Assembly: GCA_029449245.1 (NCBI GenBank)
Contig: JANATF010000001.1
Coordinates: 2,418,001 to 2,482,000, forward strand
Reading direction: 5' to 3'
Source: Mortierella alpina
Lineage: Eukaryota > Mortierellomycota > Mortierellomycetes > Mortierellales > Mortierellaceae
DNA length: 64,000 nt
Below, one piece after another: positions 22,883-37,476 of this stretch. Within the stretch, counting starts at the first letter, position 1, and the number at the start of each line of letters is the position of its first letter. Position numbers and translations under genes: made by a program. The notes beneath the pieces were generated by a model that saw nothing but the letters and a program-made list of their open reading frames with translations, did not search any database and was not told the origin of the DNA.

Positions 22883-25800
22883 TTATTGGCGAGGTCGCTT
22901 TGGGGTCTTGCCCATGAACTTGTCAAACTGGGCTCTTGTCATCATGGGCCCGCCGCTGTCACTATATGTTTCTTCGTCATTCACCCTCTTGCGCTTCACT
23001 TTCGATACGATCTTTCTGATATTGTAAGTCTCGTCCTGATCACTGTTGCTGCTATCGCTGCTCGAATCACTCATCTCGCTGTCGTTGTCAGCAGAGTGAG
23101 AGTCTGACGCGAAGCTCTTGTCGATATAATCGTTAACGCCGCCTCGATTTCTCGCATCGTCTCCTGGTCGAGTGAACAATGAATCACGCTTTCGCTTTGG
23201 CCGCACAAACACCCTGTGCTGGATGCCATTGTCCTTGTCGCAAGATTTGCAGTGACATTGATGCATGCATTTGGGACACTCCCATCCGTTACGGCTACTC
23301 AGAGTATCGCTCCAAAGAGTATTGTGAAATTCATTCAGGCAGACTTCACAATATTTGTTCAAGCATTTCGAGCATTGGGCCGTCACCATGTTCGGGTTGT
23401 AACTGCGGCATCGGTGGCAGGTCTACACATATCAACTTCAAGAATTAGTATATTGTTGACCATTGAGCGCGCGAAAGAGCAACGCCATTCTGTAAACCCA
23501 AAAAAAATTACAGGTCTTGACAGCATAAATTGTCTCTTGTAGGCCTTTGAGGCGAAAGAGTACTGCTCCTTGGAGGGCATGATTCTAAGATCGAACATCA
23601 GACAAAGATGGACCAGTTAATAGGGATCACGAAGCCGTGCATACAACATGGCTATAAGCTTGTCAGTAACTTACCCGCTGGCCCAATCGTCCGTTAACTG
23701 CCCATGACCTTCACAGCCGGCGAGGACCTGTGATCGGTTCCATGCTTCGATTGCCCTCGAATATAGTCGTTGGCACGAGCGCATCGAAAATGCCTCGGCA
23801 AAATCCATGGAGCTTGCTCGATGCTCGCATCCACGTCCAAGAGCATAGCACCTCATGCAGATATCGTAGTTGTCTCCATCTAATGTGCACTGGGTGCAGT
23901 GAAACTGACGGTTCCATAGGTCGGTCTGACAAAAGTCACAGGCTGCAGGCGACGCGTTTGTCAGACGCTTTGGTCGTTCGAAGGTGGTGGCGCGAGGAAG
24001 GTCCAAGATGTCCAAGTCGACCCAGTCCTCCTCCACGATGTTCTTGAAGAAATTCAGGACAGTTTTAAAAGATTCACAAAACTGCTCCTTGGGCATTTTC
24101 AGATTGGTTGACTGCGAGTCCAGGAGGTCGGTCCATACCTGCAGAGCGCTGTGTGTGATCATCTTGATTCTGTAGCCCTCTGGGCGTGCGATCCTAGGGA
24201 GCGACCATGGCAGAATATGGTTAGTCAGAGGTACAGCATTTGGTATCATATGCCACAACATCACTTAGAAACTACACTTACTCTCTATAGCGCGGAAGGT
24301 CTTGCGTGATTGCGGTCTTGAGGCATTCGGCTGTCAGTCTAGCCCATGCAACCTTGATAGTAGCCTTGCCCTGGAATCATATGAACGAACGCAGATAAGA
24401 CGAGTGAGATGCCTTGATGACTTTACCCAACTTTTTCATTTCATTTTTTTTTTGGCATATGTATAGGCCAACAGTTGGCACTTACCAAGTTGACAACTTG
24501 ATGGCAGCTTTGTGAGGGCACCATGACAAAGTCACCGATCTTCTGTTCCACCACATAGATCGGGAAGTCAGCCTTGGCCAACTCGTCCACTAATGCGAAA
24601 TAATTCTCGTGCTCTAGGCGCTGGTCAAACGAGCCCCATAAGGCTTCCGCCTTTGGCCTATCCTCGGCTCTCACCATGAACCAGATGGATGAAGAGTCTA
24701 CAAGAAAGAGCAGAAAAAAAGACACTTGTCAATAAGTAGCTACGCTTGTGCCAGTCTCAAGCACCTTGTTAAACATTCTCAATCTGTTGTTACCTTTGTC
24801 GGCCCAGACCATAATATTGTAGCCGATAGATGCACACTGATCGACGTGTGCGGGAGTCCTACGATGGCAGAGCAGGTGGAGGAAATAACAGATGTCAGCA
24901 GCCTGCATGGATTTTAGTGTGATAGCGATACATCAGCACGAATGATTTTCAAAATTCTTACCAGGTGCCAGCTTGACCAATATAGATAAACAGATTCTCG
25001 GCGGCATGGTCGTTCAACGCGTCTACACAAAAAACAATGGTCGTGGAGAATGGGAACCGCATATACTTAGTTTCTAGACCAAGGTGCAAAGGCAAGAATG
25101 TTATGACCATTGTAGGCAGATGCAAAAAAGCCTTACTTAGATCATTCTCGCGCATGTATGTGAGGAAGTCTGGTAGAATGCCGCTTTCCATAAGGTTGGC
25201 TCGCCAGTGCTCGGGGCACGATATATCCTTGGCGTATAGCAAAGGCTCTGCGAGGTTCTTGATGCTGGTATTCGATGACTGGCCTACGCGGCGCTTACGT
25301 CTACTATTTCTTCGGGCCTTTGTCGAGGTCGATGCGGAATCGGTATCCGTCGCATGCGAGCTTGTGGGGGTAGGCGGGAGGCAGTCTGCGTGGACCTGCC
25401 GGATATAGTCCTTCATGAGGATTTTGACGTCCTCGGCCTTGTGCTGGTCGCGGCACAGAATTTCTAGAAGATGTAATGAAAAGTCAGCGAAAGAACTTGA
25501 TTCTCGTTCGCGTTGGCAAAGTAAAGAGTTGAGAGTGCAGAGTTGAGAGTGCAGAGTTGAGAGTGCAGAGTGCAGAGTGCAGAGTGCAGAGTGCAGAGTG
25601 CAGAGTGCAGAGTGCAGAGTGACGCGTGAGGACAGGTAACGCTGTGAAGAGTGACGAGCGAGGACAGGTAGCGCTGTGAAGAGAGTAGAGTGAAGAGTGA
25701 CGAGCGAGGACAGGTAACGCTGTGAAGTGAGTAGAGTGACGAGCGGGGACAAGCAACGCTGTGAAGAGAGTAGAGTGACGAGCGAGGATAAACAACGGTT

Positions 25801-26280
25801 GATGAGTGCGGTGTGACGAGTGCAGAGAGAGTGGCGGACAAGGTGTTGAGAAGAGTGTCGAGTGCAGAGTGTCGAGTGAGGAGGACAAGACAGGAGAGAA
25901 AAAGACATGCTGGATTGTTTACCTTCGTTGCCATAGGTGCTCTCGATGTTTGCGAACGTGAAGAGGGCGCTGGCCCAGCCAGGCCGCTTGTGCCAGTCCT
26001 CGAGCACGAGTGGAGTTCCTTCGGCCACGCACGTCGTCTCCACTTCAGCACGTAGCTGGCTGTTGCCGATGTGGTTGACGTTGATGCGCTTTGCTGGCAT
26101 GAATGGGAAGCCCCGCGCGACGATGGTTTGGAAATCAAACGGCGCGAGGTCCAAGTGGTTTTGAGTGCGGGAAATTGACTGCATCATGATAAAGATAGAA
26201 AGGAAGTAGAAGAATGAGACGATGTTCATGGTGCAAACGAGGAAAGTTGGAGAAACTGTGCAAAGGCACGAAAGGGCCAT
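22883..26280 (-). CDS. JmjC-domain protein with two C-terminal zinc-finger modules
   Basis: Candidate Fe(II)/2-oxoglutarate-dependent histone lysine demethylase. Nine exons on the minus strand: 26280-25923, 25463-25137, 25022-24962, 24858-24794, 24697-24486, 24370-24282, 24193-23675, 23584-23512 and 23422-22883; total 747 aa, all introns GT-AG. The JmjC domain has the iron ligands His253, Asp255 (HVD) and His336 (SCHQVV), so the active site looks intact. It is followed by a Cys/His module starting CDFC (about 456-497) and by a zf-4CXXC_R1-type finger (570-635: CHRC, CSKC, CEVC, CPKC, CHCKSC), then an acidic/basic tail. The first 31 residues are hydrophobic and odd for a nuclear protein; the MMQSIS start at 26187 (716 aa) may be the real one. 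Introns 1 and 2 are in frame and free of stops. Substrate unknown. Confidence 0.88.
25513..25800 (+). repeat. Minisatellite in JmjC intron 1
   Basis: Two nested tandem arrays. From about 25525 to 25620 a 7-nt unit (AGAGTGC, with some TTGAG interruptions) repeats about ten times. From about 25621 to 25800 a unit of about 39 nt, with the words GACGAGCGAGGACAGG and CGCTGTGAAG, repeats about five times with drift. The whole array lies in intron 1 of the JmjC gene (25464-25922). It is not CRISPR-like: units are contiguous with no unique spacers. Confidence 0.85.
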
Positions 26281-26651
26281 GGGCTTTTATACATTTCCCC
26301 ACTTGCGCTTTTGGGGGGCTTTTGTGAAATCCTGTTCAGTGGGAGCCTCTCGAATTACCAGAACGCAAATTTGGCATGCATCGTGACGGCGACTTTCCTA
26401 TGGTGCAAGGTGTCTTTGCATGCTCAGTGGAGGCAATGCGCAGAGAACGGTGCAGTGCTGGACACAGAAGAGTACGCGTGAAGAAGATGTGGTCTCTAAC
26501 CATGCGCGACGTATGACCTTGATACCCCAGAATCACTTCGCCCACTTCTATCAAGGTTTGATAATTGGCGGGGTTTCATGGAAATCCACACTAGGCCTGG
26601 AGCTCCGCCTCGGGTTCTCGCGAGACCTCGTCTTTTATTGCAAAAAAACTA
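26281..26651. promoter_or_regulatory. Spacer between Rai1 3' end and JmjC 5' end
   Basis: 371 nt separating two minus-strand genes; it must hold the Rai1 3' UTR and the JmjC promoter. No other gene recognised. Confidence 0.4.
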
Positions 26652-29021
26652 TTACGACCAGCGCTTGAGGAATCGATCCGTGAGAAACTTGTCGCGCTTG
26701 CCTGCGAACTCAACCTCAATAGCCTTGAAAGGGTATGCCCAGCGGATAGTATAGGTAACCTCGGGGTCGTCAACAACGATGATCTTGCGCAAAAAGTTGA
26801 ACACACCGTCGAGGAAATTGATGCAGATGGTCGTGTCCCATGCGCCGTCTTTGCCTCGGACTAGCCGCGGGATCTCCATGGTCTTGAACTTTTCGACCGT
26901 GACCACATTACCGTCGTCGTCTCTAAAACCGACAATGATGGTTGGTATCCCAGGGAGAAAGGACTGTGCCCAAAACTTTAGCAGTTTGTGTCTAGACAAA
27001 TGGAGGGTAGTATAACAGACTAGTTAGGGTACGGAACATAGGTCAAAAAAGAACTCTCATGGTAGTTGTATGCTGATCTTACCTTTCAAAATTGCTTTGC
27101 TCCCGAGCACTGGATATGATGCGTGAGGTCTTGAGCTCAATATAGTTCGATAGCGGGTTATCTGGCGCTGGCTTCTTTGGTTCTAGAATTGATGACACGA
27201 CCAGACAAATAGTAGTCGCGTTACTTGATTAGTAAGATTGCTGAGCAATGATACGCCTCCTTCTCACAACCAAAGATAGCATTGCAATTACCAGAGGTGC
27301 AGTCAACTTCGGCTCCCATGATGATACTGTTCTGACCAATCTTTGTTCGTGCCACCGTGCAGTACTGGAGATTAGTGTCGACGATTCCATCAAGTCGGCC
27401 AGTGAGCTCTGGGTCCTGGAGGTCAATCGTCTCCACCATCTCTGTCTCTGATTCCGTAGCCCTATTCTCAGATACAACAACATCAGCAGCTGCAGTGCCA
27501 TCGTCTAGTTGCCGACTCTTGGTCCTAGGTTCACAGTCCGGGCTCAAGTGAGATTCCAAATCGGGCCTTTGTTGCTGCTCCTGAACACTTTCCTGCCCAT
27601 CAACCTTTGTCTGTTTTCGCTGCCTGTCTTGCATCGACGCGTCTGCAGATCCAAAGAGTGCGGCCGTCGATGCTTCACCCTCAGTCTGTGGATCGTCATA
27701 CGTAGCATGCCGCTTCTTGGTTTTGATCCTCCGCAGCTCGGATACTGGCTTGGAGATATTACATATGGTCTCGAAGCGGTAGCCCCAGTAGCTCATCAGC
27801 TTGTGTCGATCGTTCGTCCCTGTGGAGTTCTGACGCTTCTCTACCGAGACATGTTCTTCGATGTAGCTGAGAAAGAATCGGGCAAGTGAGGGAGGGAACA
27901 GGAACATCTCCGTCAGAACAGCGGCCAAAAGCAGGGTGGACACTCTTGAAGACAAGATGCAAAGAAGTAAAGGCAGTCATGACCGTCGCGTACTCACATA
28001 GTACCCTTGTAAAGTGTCGCGCCAAGCTCCCATGGTTCGTTTCGCGAGTAAGGCGTGCACATAATTTTGGTCAGAATGCCGCGATAGCAAATGAAGTTTG
28101 CCTGGGTCATGCTCGCACTGGGGTGATGCCGAGGTCCGTGTCGTCTTTGATGACCGATCCCCTCTTCTTCTTGTTCTGCTCCTTGTCCCTGCGGTTGTTC
28201 CAACTCTTGCTTCTCCTGTTCCTCGCGCTCCTTCTCCTGTTCTCGATCGCGGATGCAAATCAACGCGTCCAGCAGAGCGTCAATATGCTCGTCCACTGTC
28301 GAGTCCCGCGTAATGTACTTGTCGTAGTTTACCGACAGGTTGTTTGGTTTTGTCAAGTCCGGAGGAAAGTAGTATTTCTATAAGGACGTGCATGGAATGA
28401 GATGAGTGGGTCAGGCGAGATGTTCTATCGTGGTGGGATAGGTGACGCTTTTTGGATTCACATTTTTCCTTCTTTCCTCACCAGCTGAGAGTCGTCCATG
28501 ACAAAGTTTCGCTTCTCGTCGTACGAGAAGCTGCCTATCTCAATCGGCTGCCGAAAGGCCGCGCACTTGACCTTGAAGCGGTCGAGGGGATAAACAGGGA
28601 AATGGTTTGCTTTATGCGGCTGCTGCTGTTGCTGCTCCTGCGAGAAGTGTCCAGGATGGTGAGGCCGGTCATGCGGATGATAATGAGAACCGTGTTGCTG
28701 CTGAGGGTGGCTATGATAGGGTTGTGGCTGCTGGTGTTGCTGGTGATGGAGGTGTGGCCTGAGGAAAGGCGGTGGTTGACCTGGAATGAGGCGTATTGGA
28801 GGCGGCGCCAGCGTGTGTCCTTGAGGTGGGTGGTGGGAAAGCAGCCGCTGTGGATGGCGACCATCTGCCCGGTGCTGATTCCTCATAGATCCATGTGGCG
28901 GTGCCCTGTCGGCTTGACTAAACCCTGGCTCAGCTTCATATCGCGATCCATCCCCTTGTGAGCCTGATCGGGCAGAACGGTATCCTGAGTGGGGCACTCC
29001 TTGCGGTGAATGATCTGACAT
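26652..29021 (-). CDS. RAI1: Decapping nuclease of the Rai1/DXO family
   Basis: Nuclear pyrophosphohydrolase/decapping enzyme removing defective 5' ends of mRNA; yeast Rai1 partners the exonuclease Rat1. Five exons on the minus strand: 29021-28482, 28377-27998, 27866-27292, 27182-27083 and 26991-26652, giving 644 aa. Splices restore family blocks: LYKGTIYIEEHV, YWGYRFE, GAEVD and NYIELKTSR, KLLKFWAQSFLPG, INFLDGV. Catalytic acids Glu493 and Asp495 (GAEVD), Glu514 and Lys516 (ELK) are in place. It is longer than yeast Rai1 (about 390 aa) because of a His/Gln/Pro-rich N-terminal extension (about 1-145), a Glu/Gln-rich stretch in exon 2 and an insertion of about 110 charged residues near 345-460. 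The ATG chosen, MSDHSPQG, follows a region with no conserved sequence; an in-frame ATG at 29180 is possible but less likely. Confidence 0.93.
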
Positions 29022-29204
29022 ATTATGGGGCGAGGAAAGAAACCTTGGCCTTGCTCGCAGGTGGTGCAGCAGGTTCGGCTGAGTGCGGCAGGGATGCTTC
29101 TGCGTTGGGATTCCTGTGAATGGAGCGCGAGGATTGAGAGTGATGAATGGGAGCCAAAAATATAATATACGGTTGAGCATGACTGGTTTTTATTGCACTG
29201 CAAA

Positions 29205-32200
29205 TTAAAAGATGCTGCCAAGGGCATCGAACCAGCCCAGGATGCCAGCGTCCGTCAGGACATACGCACGGAACTCCTCAAGGGTGATGAACCCTGGCTT
29301 CTTGGGGTTGGCGATCGCGCTAAATGTCTTCTCCACCATCTCCTGGATCGCATCCTGCGAGATCGACTCCATGACGGGAAACGTACTCGAAAAGTAGTTA
29401 GCGTTCGCATACGACGAGGATGCATACGATTGGTATGGCACTCCTGCTGATTGCCGGCGGCTGCCTCCACGATGTGTGCTCCTGCTCTCGCGGTAAGCTC
29501 CGTCCTCTTGGTACGACGTGGGGGATGTGGACGCTGGCAAAGGTTGTGTTATGCCGAACCCAATGGCCAGAGCTGGTGCAAGAGAGGGCCCTGAGGTAGA
29601 CGCCGGGGCAGAGGTCTGGCCATATAAGGGATGGGGAGGGGCCGCGCGGGGGGTGGGACGATCCCAGGCAAGGTTGGTATTTGATATAGAGGGCGTTCTA
29701 AGATGTGAGGATCCCGTAGTCGGTGGCAAGGGTTGGTCTTTCCTTGGTCTGGTGCTGGTGCTGGAACTAGAGCCGGTAATATTTTGGTCCGAGGCCGACC
29801 GGGTGGATTCAATTCGCTGACGGGGAACCGGTGCCGCGTGGTTGATAGCAGTGCTAGTCGTGGCAGTGGTGGTGGTGGTGGTAGTGGCGGATAATGACCA
29901 TGGCTGCTGGGATGATGAAGAGCTAGTGCTCCCTGAGAGCAGTGAGGGTTGCACAGAGGATCGTCCTTGGTTCTCGACTCGCCACTCATTACTGTCGACG
30001 CCAGAGTCATCCGCTCCGCTTAATTCGCTCGAGGATTCGGGGTTTGCAGAGGTTGGTGATACTAAAATCTCGGCCTCGTTTTCCTGGATGATCTTGGACA
30101 GTGCCTGCATATCATCATCACTGTCGACATCATCTGCAAACAAGTCAGATCCGACTAGTCCATAAGTACCTTCCGGCAGTGTCCGGTCCTCGATGAAGTG
30201 TTCTTGCTGCTGGACCTCTTCCTGTTCTTCTTCCTTAGAGCAATCGTTTGGTCTAGACAGATCCTCAGCATCTTGAGAGGGGCCTTCCTCTGTTGACGGC
30301 GAAGTCGCCAGAGTGTCGTAGGCGCTTGTGGTGCTGCTGTCGTCACTTAACACCGCCGAAAGTGACCATTCTGCTGTTGGAGTAGAGACTTGTGATTCTT
30401 GCTCTCGGCGATGTTCCTCTGCAGCCTGCATGCCAGTGCTGCTATTGCTGCTGCTCCGGACGCCAATCTCGCGCGGGATAGGTGCTGTGAATGTTGATGA
30501 AAGAGGCATGCCCGCCTGGAATTCAAAGTTGCTAATCAAGTCGTTCTCCATTGTTTTAACCACGTCCCGGATCAGCTCCATGGATAGATAGAAGTAAGCC
30601 TTGAACATCTCATGGAGTTCCTCTCTGGAGATATATCCATCGCCATCCAAATCATATCCTTGGAAAGCGACTATGTTCAATTCCAAAAGATTATAGATCA
30701 TTTGTCAGCATGTCACATATTAAAACCCATGGTGTCAGAGTGGATAAGAAAACAAAGACGCTGACTTACAGTCAATCTTTTCATCAAAGTTGCCCTTGCA
30801 GAGCACACTGAGTCCACAGGCCATCTCCTTGAAACTAATCGTCCCATTGTCGTCCTGGTCAAAGAATCGAAAGATCCGTTCTGTAATCAAGTTCTTTTCC
30901 AGTCCCAAGGGTCCCAGTGCTTGTTCGAATGTCAATCGCGTAATGCCGCCGCCTTCTTGGTCCAGTGTTGACAAAGACAGATACTGATTGTACATTGCAT
31001 CGAGTTCCACATTGTCAACTATCAAAAGTACACAAAAGTAAACAGGGGAGTGATGTTGAGTATACCTTGCTTTCTCTAACAGCCACGCATAGCGCCAAAC
31101 ATCAGTTCCTGGGCGTGAGATCTGCATTACAATGCGTCTTTTGCAGTAGCTCCTGTAACACATGTTCGGGTATCGTGGTGTTTCCTTTCGGGACGCCCGG
31201 ATAGAATGGTGGCAATTTCTTGGTCCGGCTGTTGGCCAATGGTGGGATAGGTATCCTGATCTTCATGAACACGTGAGACTTGATATGAACCTCGGCCGCC
31301 TCACAACCTTCACAGAGATCGTAATCCTGGCAATTTGCGCACTTGTACCGAAGTCCACGGATTGGCACTGTCCCGCAGCTATTGCAGGTAATACCGCCTA
31401 TTGTCATCATGGTAAAAAGCAAGTATGAAGGATTAGTTTCATTGCTATCACCAATTTGCTTTTAAAGCCATCTCGAAACTTTGACATACGATGGATGTGG
31501 CCTTCTGTCGAGCACCATGCAGGGGATCAGTTCCAGTACAGCGATAGAGCAGAGACAAAGAGACAGAGGGGAACTTGATTAGCTATGCCTTTCTCATGAC
31601 GTTGAGGTGAATGCCAGAGACACACTACATGAGCCAACTTACCTTTCCCTGCCTGATCCTCCGCAATCGCGTAAAGCAAGTTCATAAGTTGCAACCCCTC
31701 ATGTTTTCTGTCTCCAGTGTCGTCCATCTGTATCCGCTCATAACCCTCTTCGTCAACTAGCGCTGCATACTCGTGGTCTGAAATATCCGTTTCCTCGTCA
31801 GTGGGGTGTCTAAATCCACCTCGTCCTCGCGAAACCTCCTCGTCCGAGCTGGACAGGTCGCTCTGGTCATGGCTTCGACTCCGGTGATTCCTGTGATGAT
31901 GGTGTTGCGGTTGCTGTCGGACACTTGATGTTCTACGGGTAGCATTGCTTCTACGGAGGCTGGAAGTCGTTCCTGAGTCGGAGGCTGCAGTTGTTCTTGG
32001 GGTGCTGTTACCAGCGCGCAGGTTTGAGGATACTCTGTTGTTTCGTGTTGACCTCCTCGAGCTGTTCCTCAAGTTGCCAGAGTTCCGCCGCTGGCCTGGT
32101 GGACGGTCCCAGTAGGAGACATAAAGAAGTATGCCCCCTGTGATCAGTCCGAGAAGTACAAATGGGATTGGGCTTGGCGAGCTGGTGCTTGCCATTGTTG

Positions 32201-32207
32201 GCTGCAT
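29205..32207 (-). CDS. Membrane-anchored ZZ-type zinc-finger and EF-hand protein
   Basis: Probable calcium-sensing membrane protein of unknown job. Five exons on the minus strand: 32207-31643, 31504-31490, 31397-31131, 31018-30770 and 30670-29205, giving 853 aa. Exon 2 is only 15 nt; it supplies EGHIH, and the joined GHIHRGITCNSC begins a ZZ-type zinc finger (about 190-240: CNSC, CANC, CEGC and a His pair). One transmembrane helix lies near residues 15-33. Two EF-hand loops have good calcium ligands: DQDDNGTISFKE (336-347) and DLDGDGYISREE (372-383). The C-terminal half is long, Ser/Thr-rich and low complexity, ending in a short conserved-looking segment after residue 800. The start could also be the ATG four codons later (32195). 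It shares a 315-nt divergent promoter with the AAA+ gene. I do not know a characterised close homologue. Confidence 0.87.
31490..31504 (-). other. 15-nt micro-exon of the ZZ/EF-hand gene
   Basis: Exon 2 of the gene above, bounded by introns of 138 and 92 nt. It is needed to keep frame and to supply the His-rich start of the ZZ finger. Confidence 0.7.
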
Positions 32208-32522
32208 GCAAAGTGTCGAGTGATCAGCCCTGCTCCTTTTCGTCTGAAGAATGCTGAGCTCTCCTGTGCTGTCCTGACCTGATTTATGGACGCTGGCGGA
32301 TGTCCCAACAAGGCGGAGCAGAAAAGGAGGTGTGATGTTGAATGCGAGTTGAACGAATGACTGATGCTAGAGATGCTGTCGAGACGTGGAAGCTGTGTGA
32401 GAGCACCGTTTGACAGTCCCCATCCACTACGGCAAAAAAAAAAAAAAAAAAAAAAAAAAAGACGATGCTCCCGGGCTGATCTCTTCTCCAAGGACGCACC
32501 ACAATTTCAAGAACCAAGGATT
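32208..32522. promoter_or_regulatory. Divergent promoter with 27-nt poly(A) tract
   Basis: The 315 nt between the ATG codons of the ZZ/EF-hand gene (-) and the AAA+ gene (+). It contains an uninterrupted run of 27 A at 32434-32460. Such rigid dA:dT tracts exclude nucleosomes in fungal promoters, so it probably serves both genes. Confidence 0.6.
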
Positions 32523-36159
<3,637 letters not shown>

Positions 36160-36306
36160 AAACAGTAGAGCATCCAGCATACATTTATATACCCTTATTC
36201 ACGTCTTTGTGAACGGTACTTCCGTCCATATTCATACAAAAAAATCCATCGCGTTGGTTAGAAACTTTTTCTATTTTGTTTATTACAAGGTGCCAAATAC
36301 ATATAT

Positions 36307-37476
36307 TCACCTTTTCATCGGTGTCATTTGCAGCAGCGGGAAGCCATTGAAAAAAACTGGGCTGTCTGCTTGATACTTCCGAGCGGATACTTGCCTCTCC
36401 GTGACAAACTCCCCAAAATCAAACTCGCTCAAGTTTGGGCTTTGCGCCAGTAACAAGAACCGGTCATCGTGGCCGCCATCATCATCATCGTCCTCGTCCT
36501 CGTCCTCGTACCCGCCCTCTTCTTTGTCCACTTCCTCGCCGGATACTGAGCCGTTATCATTGGATGAGGATGTCGGCGACGAGCATTCTGAAGAGCACTT
36601 TGTTGGTCGGCGATGCATGATGTGTCCGTTGGAATGGCGGGCTAGGAACCCTTGCAAGATGAACGTCCGCGGGGAAGTCGTACCAGAGTTCCTTCGAGAG
36701 ACGGCTGGCGAAGATGTGGTGGATGAAGCGGCTGTGGAGGAGTAATGCGAGTGAGGTCGTGATCTCGTTTGCGACTGCGACCGCGGTTGTGGCCTGGCGT
36801 CTGGTTGAGCAAAGGTGAAGGTGAATCCCTGAGGAATGACTGCTGCTGCTGCACGCGGCGAGTGTATGTACCGTCGTCGCGGTGGGGTATAAGCGTCCTG
36901 CCTGGGATGGCTGTCCTCCTGATCCAAATCAGAGTCACTATTTGAATCCGGTATGGTCTCGCTCAAAGATGGATCCATAGTGCTCCTGTAGTCGATCTCT
37001 GGCTCTTCGTCGCTATCCACGATCTTTGTGAAGCCTTCCAAACCGCCTGGAAACCGCCTTGGCGAGTGTGTCATTGAGGAGGGTGACAGGAAGGGTGATG
37101 AGGCGGGTGACTTTATAGACTGTTTGCAGTATTGGACAGAGATGCTCGTCCGAGGGTAGTGAATTGACGATGGCGTCAGTGGGAAGTCGCAGGATGCCCG
37201 CCGACGGCGCCGGTCCTCTCCGCGGGAGCGATGATCCATCCCGTCGTCTGTTTCCCGATCGTCATCGTGCTCATGGTCTTCGCTGTCCAACGGTGGGGGT
37301 GCGGGGATGATGTGAGCGCTGCCCAGGCGAGAAGATAACGACGTGGGCAGGGACTTTGAGGAGGCAAAAAACAGCTGGCAGTCTGGCTGGCGGCCTTCGT
37401 CCATGGAGAGCTGTGCCAGCTTCATCTCGAGGGCTGGTGGCCAAACTCTATCGACAGATCGACGGTGATGCCGCAT
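36307..37476 (-). CDS. Hypothetical low-complexity acidic/Ser-Pro protein
   Basis: One uninterrupted frame, 389 aa, unrecognised. It is rich in Ser, Pro, Arg and acidic residues, with several SP/TP sites, a DSDEEPEID motif, an acidic tract of Glu/Asp (about 325-340) and a short conserved-looking C-terminus containing FDFGEFVTERQ. There is no membrane segment or signal peptide. The frame is much longer than chance given the base composition, and reads in the same direction as the next gene. The ATG at 37476 is used; MKLAQLS at 37425 is an alternative. Its stop lies 147 nt from the AAA+ gene stop (convergent). Expected to be nuclear and disordered, but this is a guess. Confidence 0.65.
   Translation of the reverse strand: MRHHRRSVDRVWPPALEMKLAQLSMDEGRQPDCQLFFASSKSLPTSLSSRLGSAHIIPAPPPLDSEDHEHDDDRETDDGMDHRSRGEDRRRRRASCDFPLTPSSIHYPRTSISVQYCKQSIKSPASSPFLSPSSMTHSPRRFPGGLEGFTKIVDSDEEPEIDYRSTMDPSLSETIPDSNSDSDLDQEDSHPRQDAYTPPRRRYIHSPRAAAAVIPQGFTFTFAQPDARPQPRSQSQTRSRPHSHYSSTAASSTTSSPAVSRRNSGTTSPRTFILQGFLARHSNGHIMHRRPTKCSSECSSPTSSSNDNGSVSGEEVDKEEGGYEDEDEDDDDDGGHDDRFLLLAQSPNLSEFDFGEFVTERQVSARKYQADSPVFFNGFPLLQMTPMKR

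Noticed and set aside
23423-23511. Apparent non-canonical intron 8 of the JmjC gene
   Set aside because: An AGACCTG repeat at both borders at first suggested a non-GT-AG junction, but with exon 7 ending in GG (23675) the phases fit and both introns are ordinary GT-AG.
25513-25620. Regular short repeats resembling a CRISPR array
   Set aside because: Units are contiguous 7-mers with no spacers, inside a fungal intron; a minisatellite.
28458-29180. Rai1 start at the earlier in-frame ATG (29180)
   Set aside because: The extra 53 residues look non-coding and the ATG at 29021 gives a normal start; kept only as an alternative.
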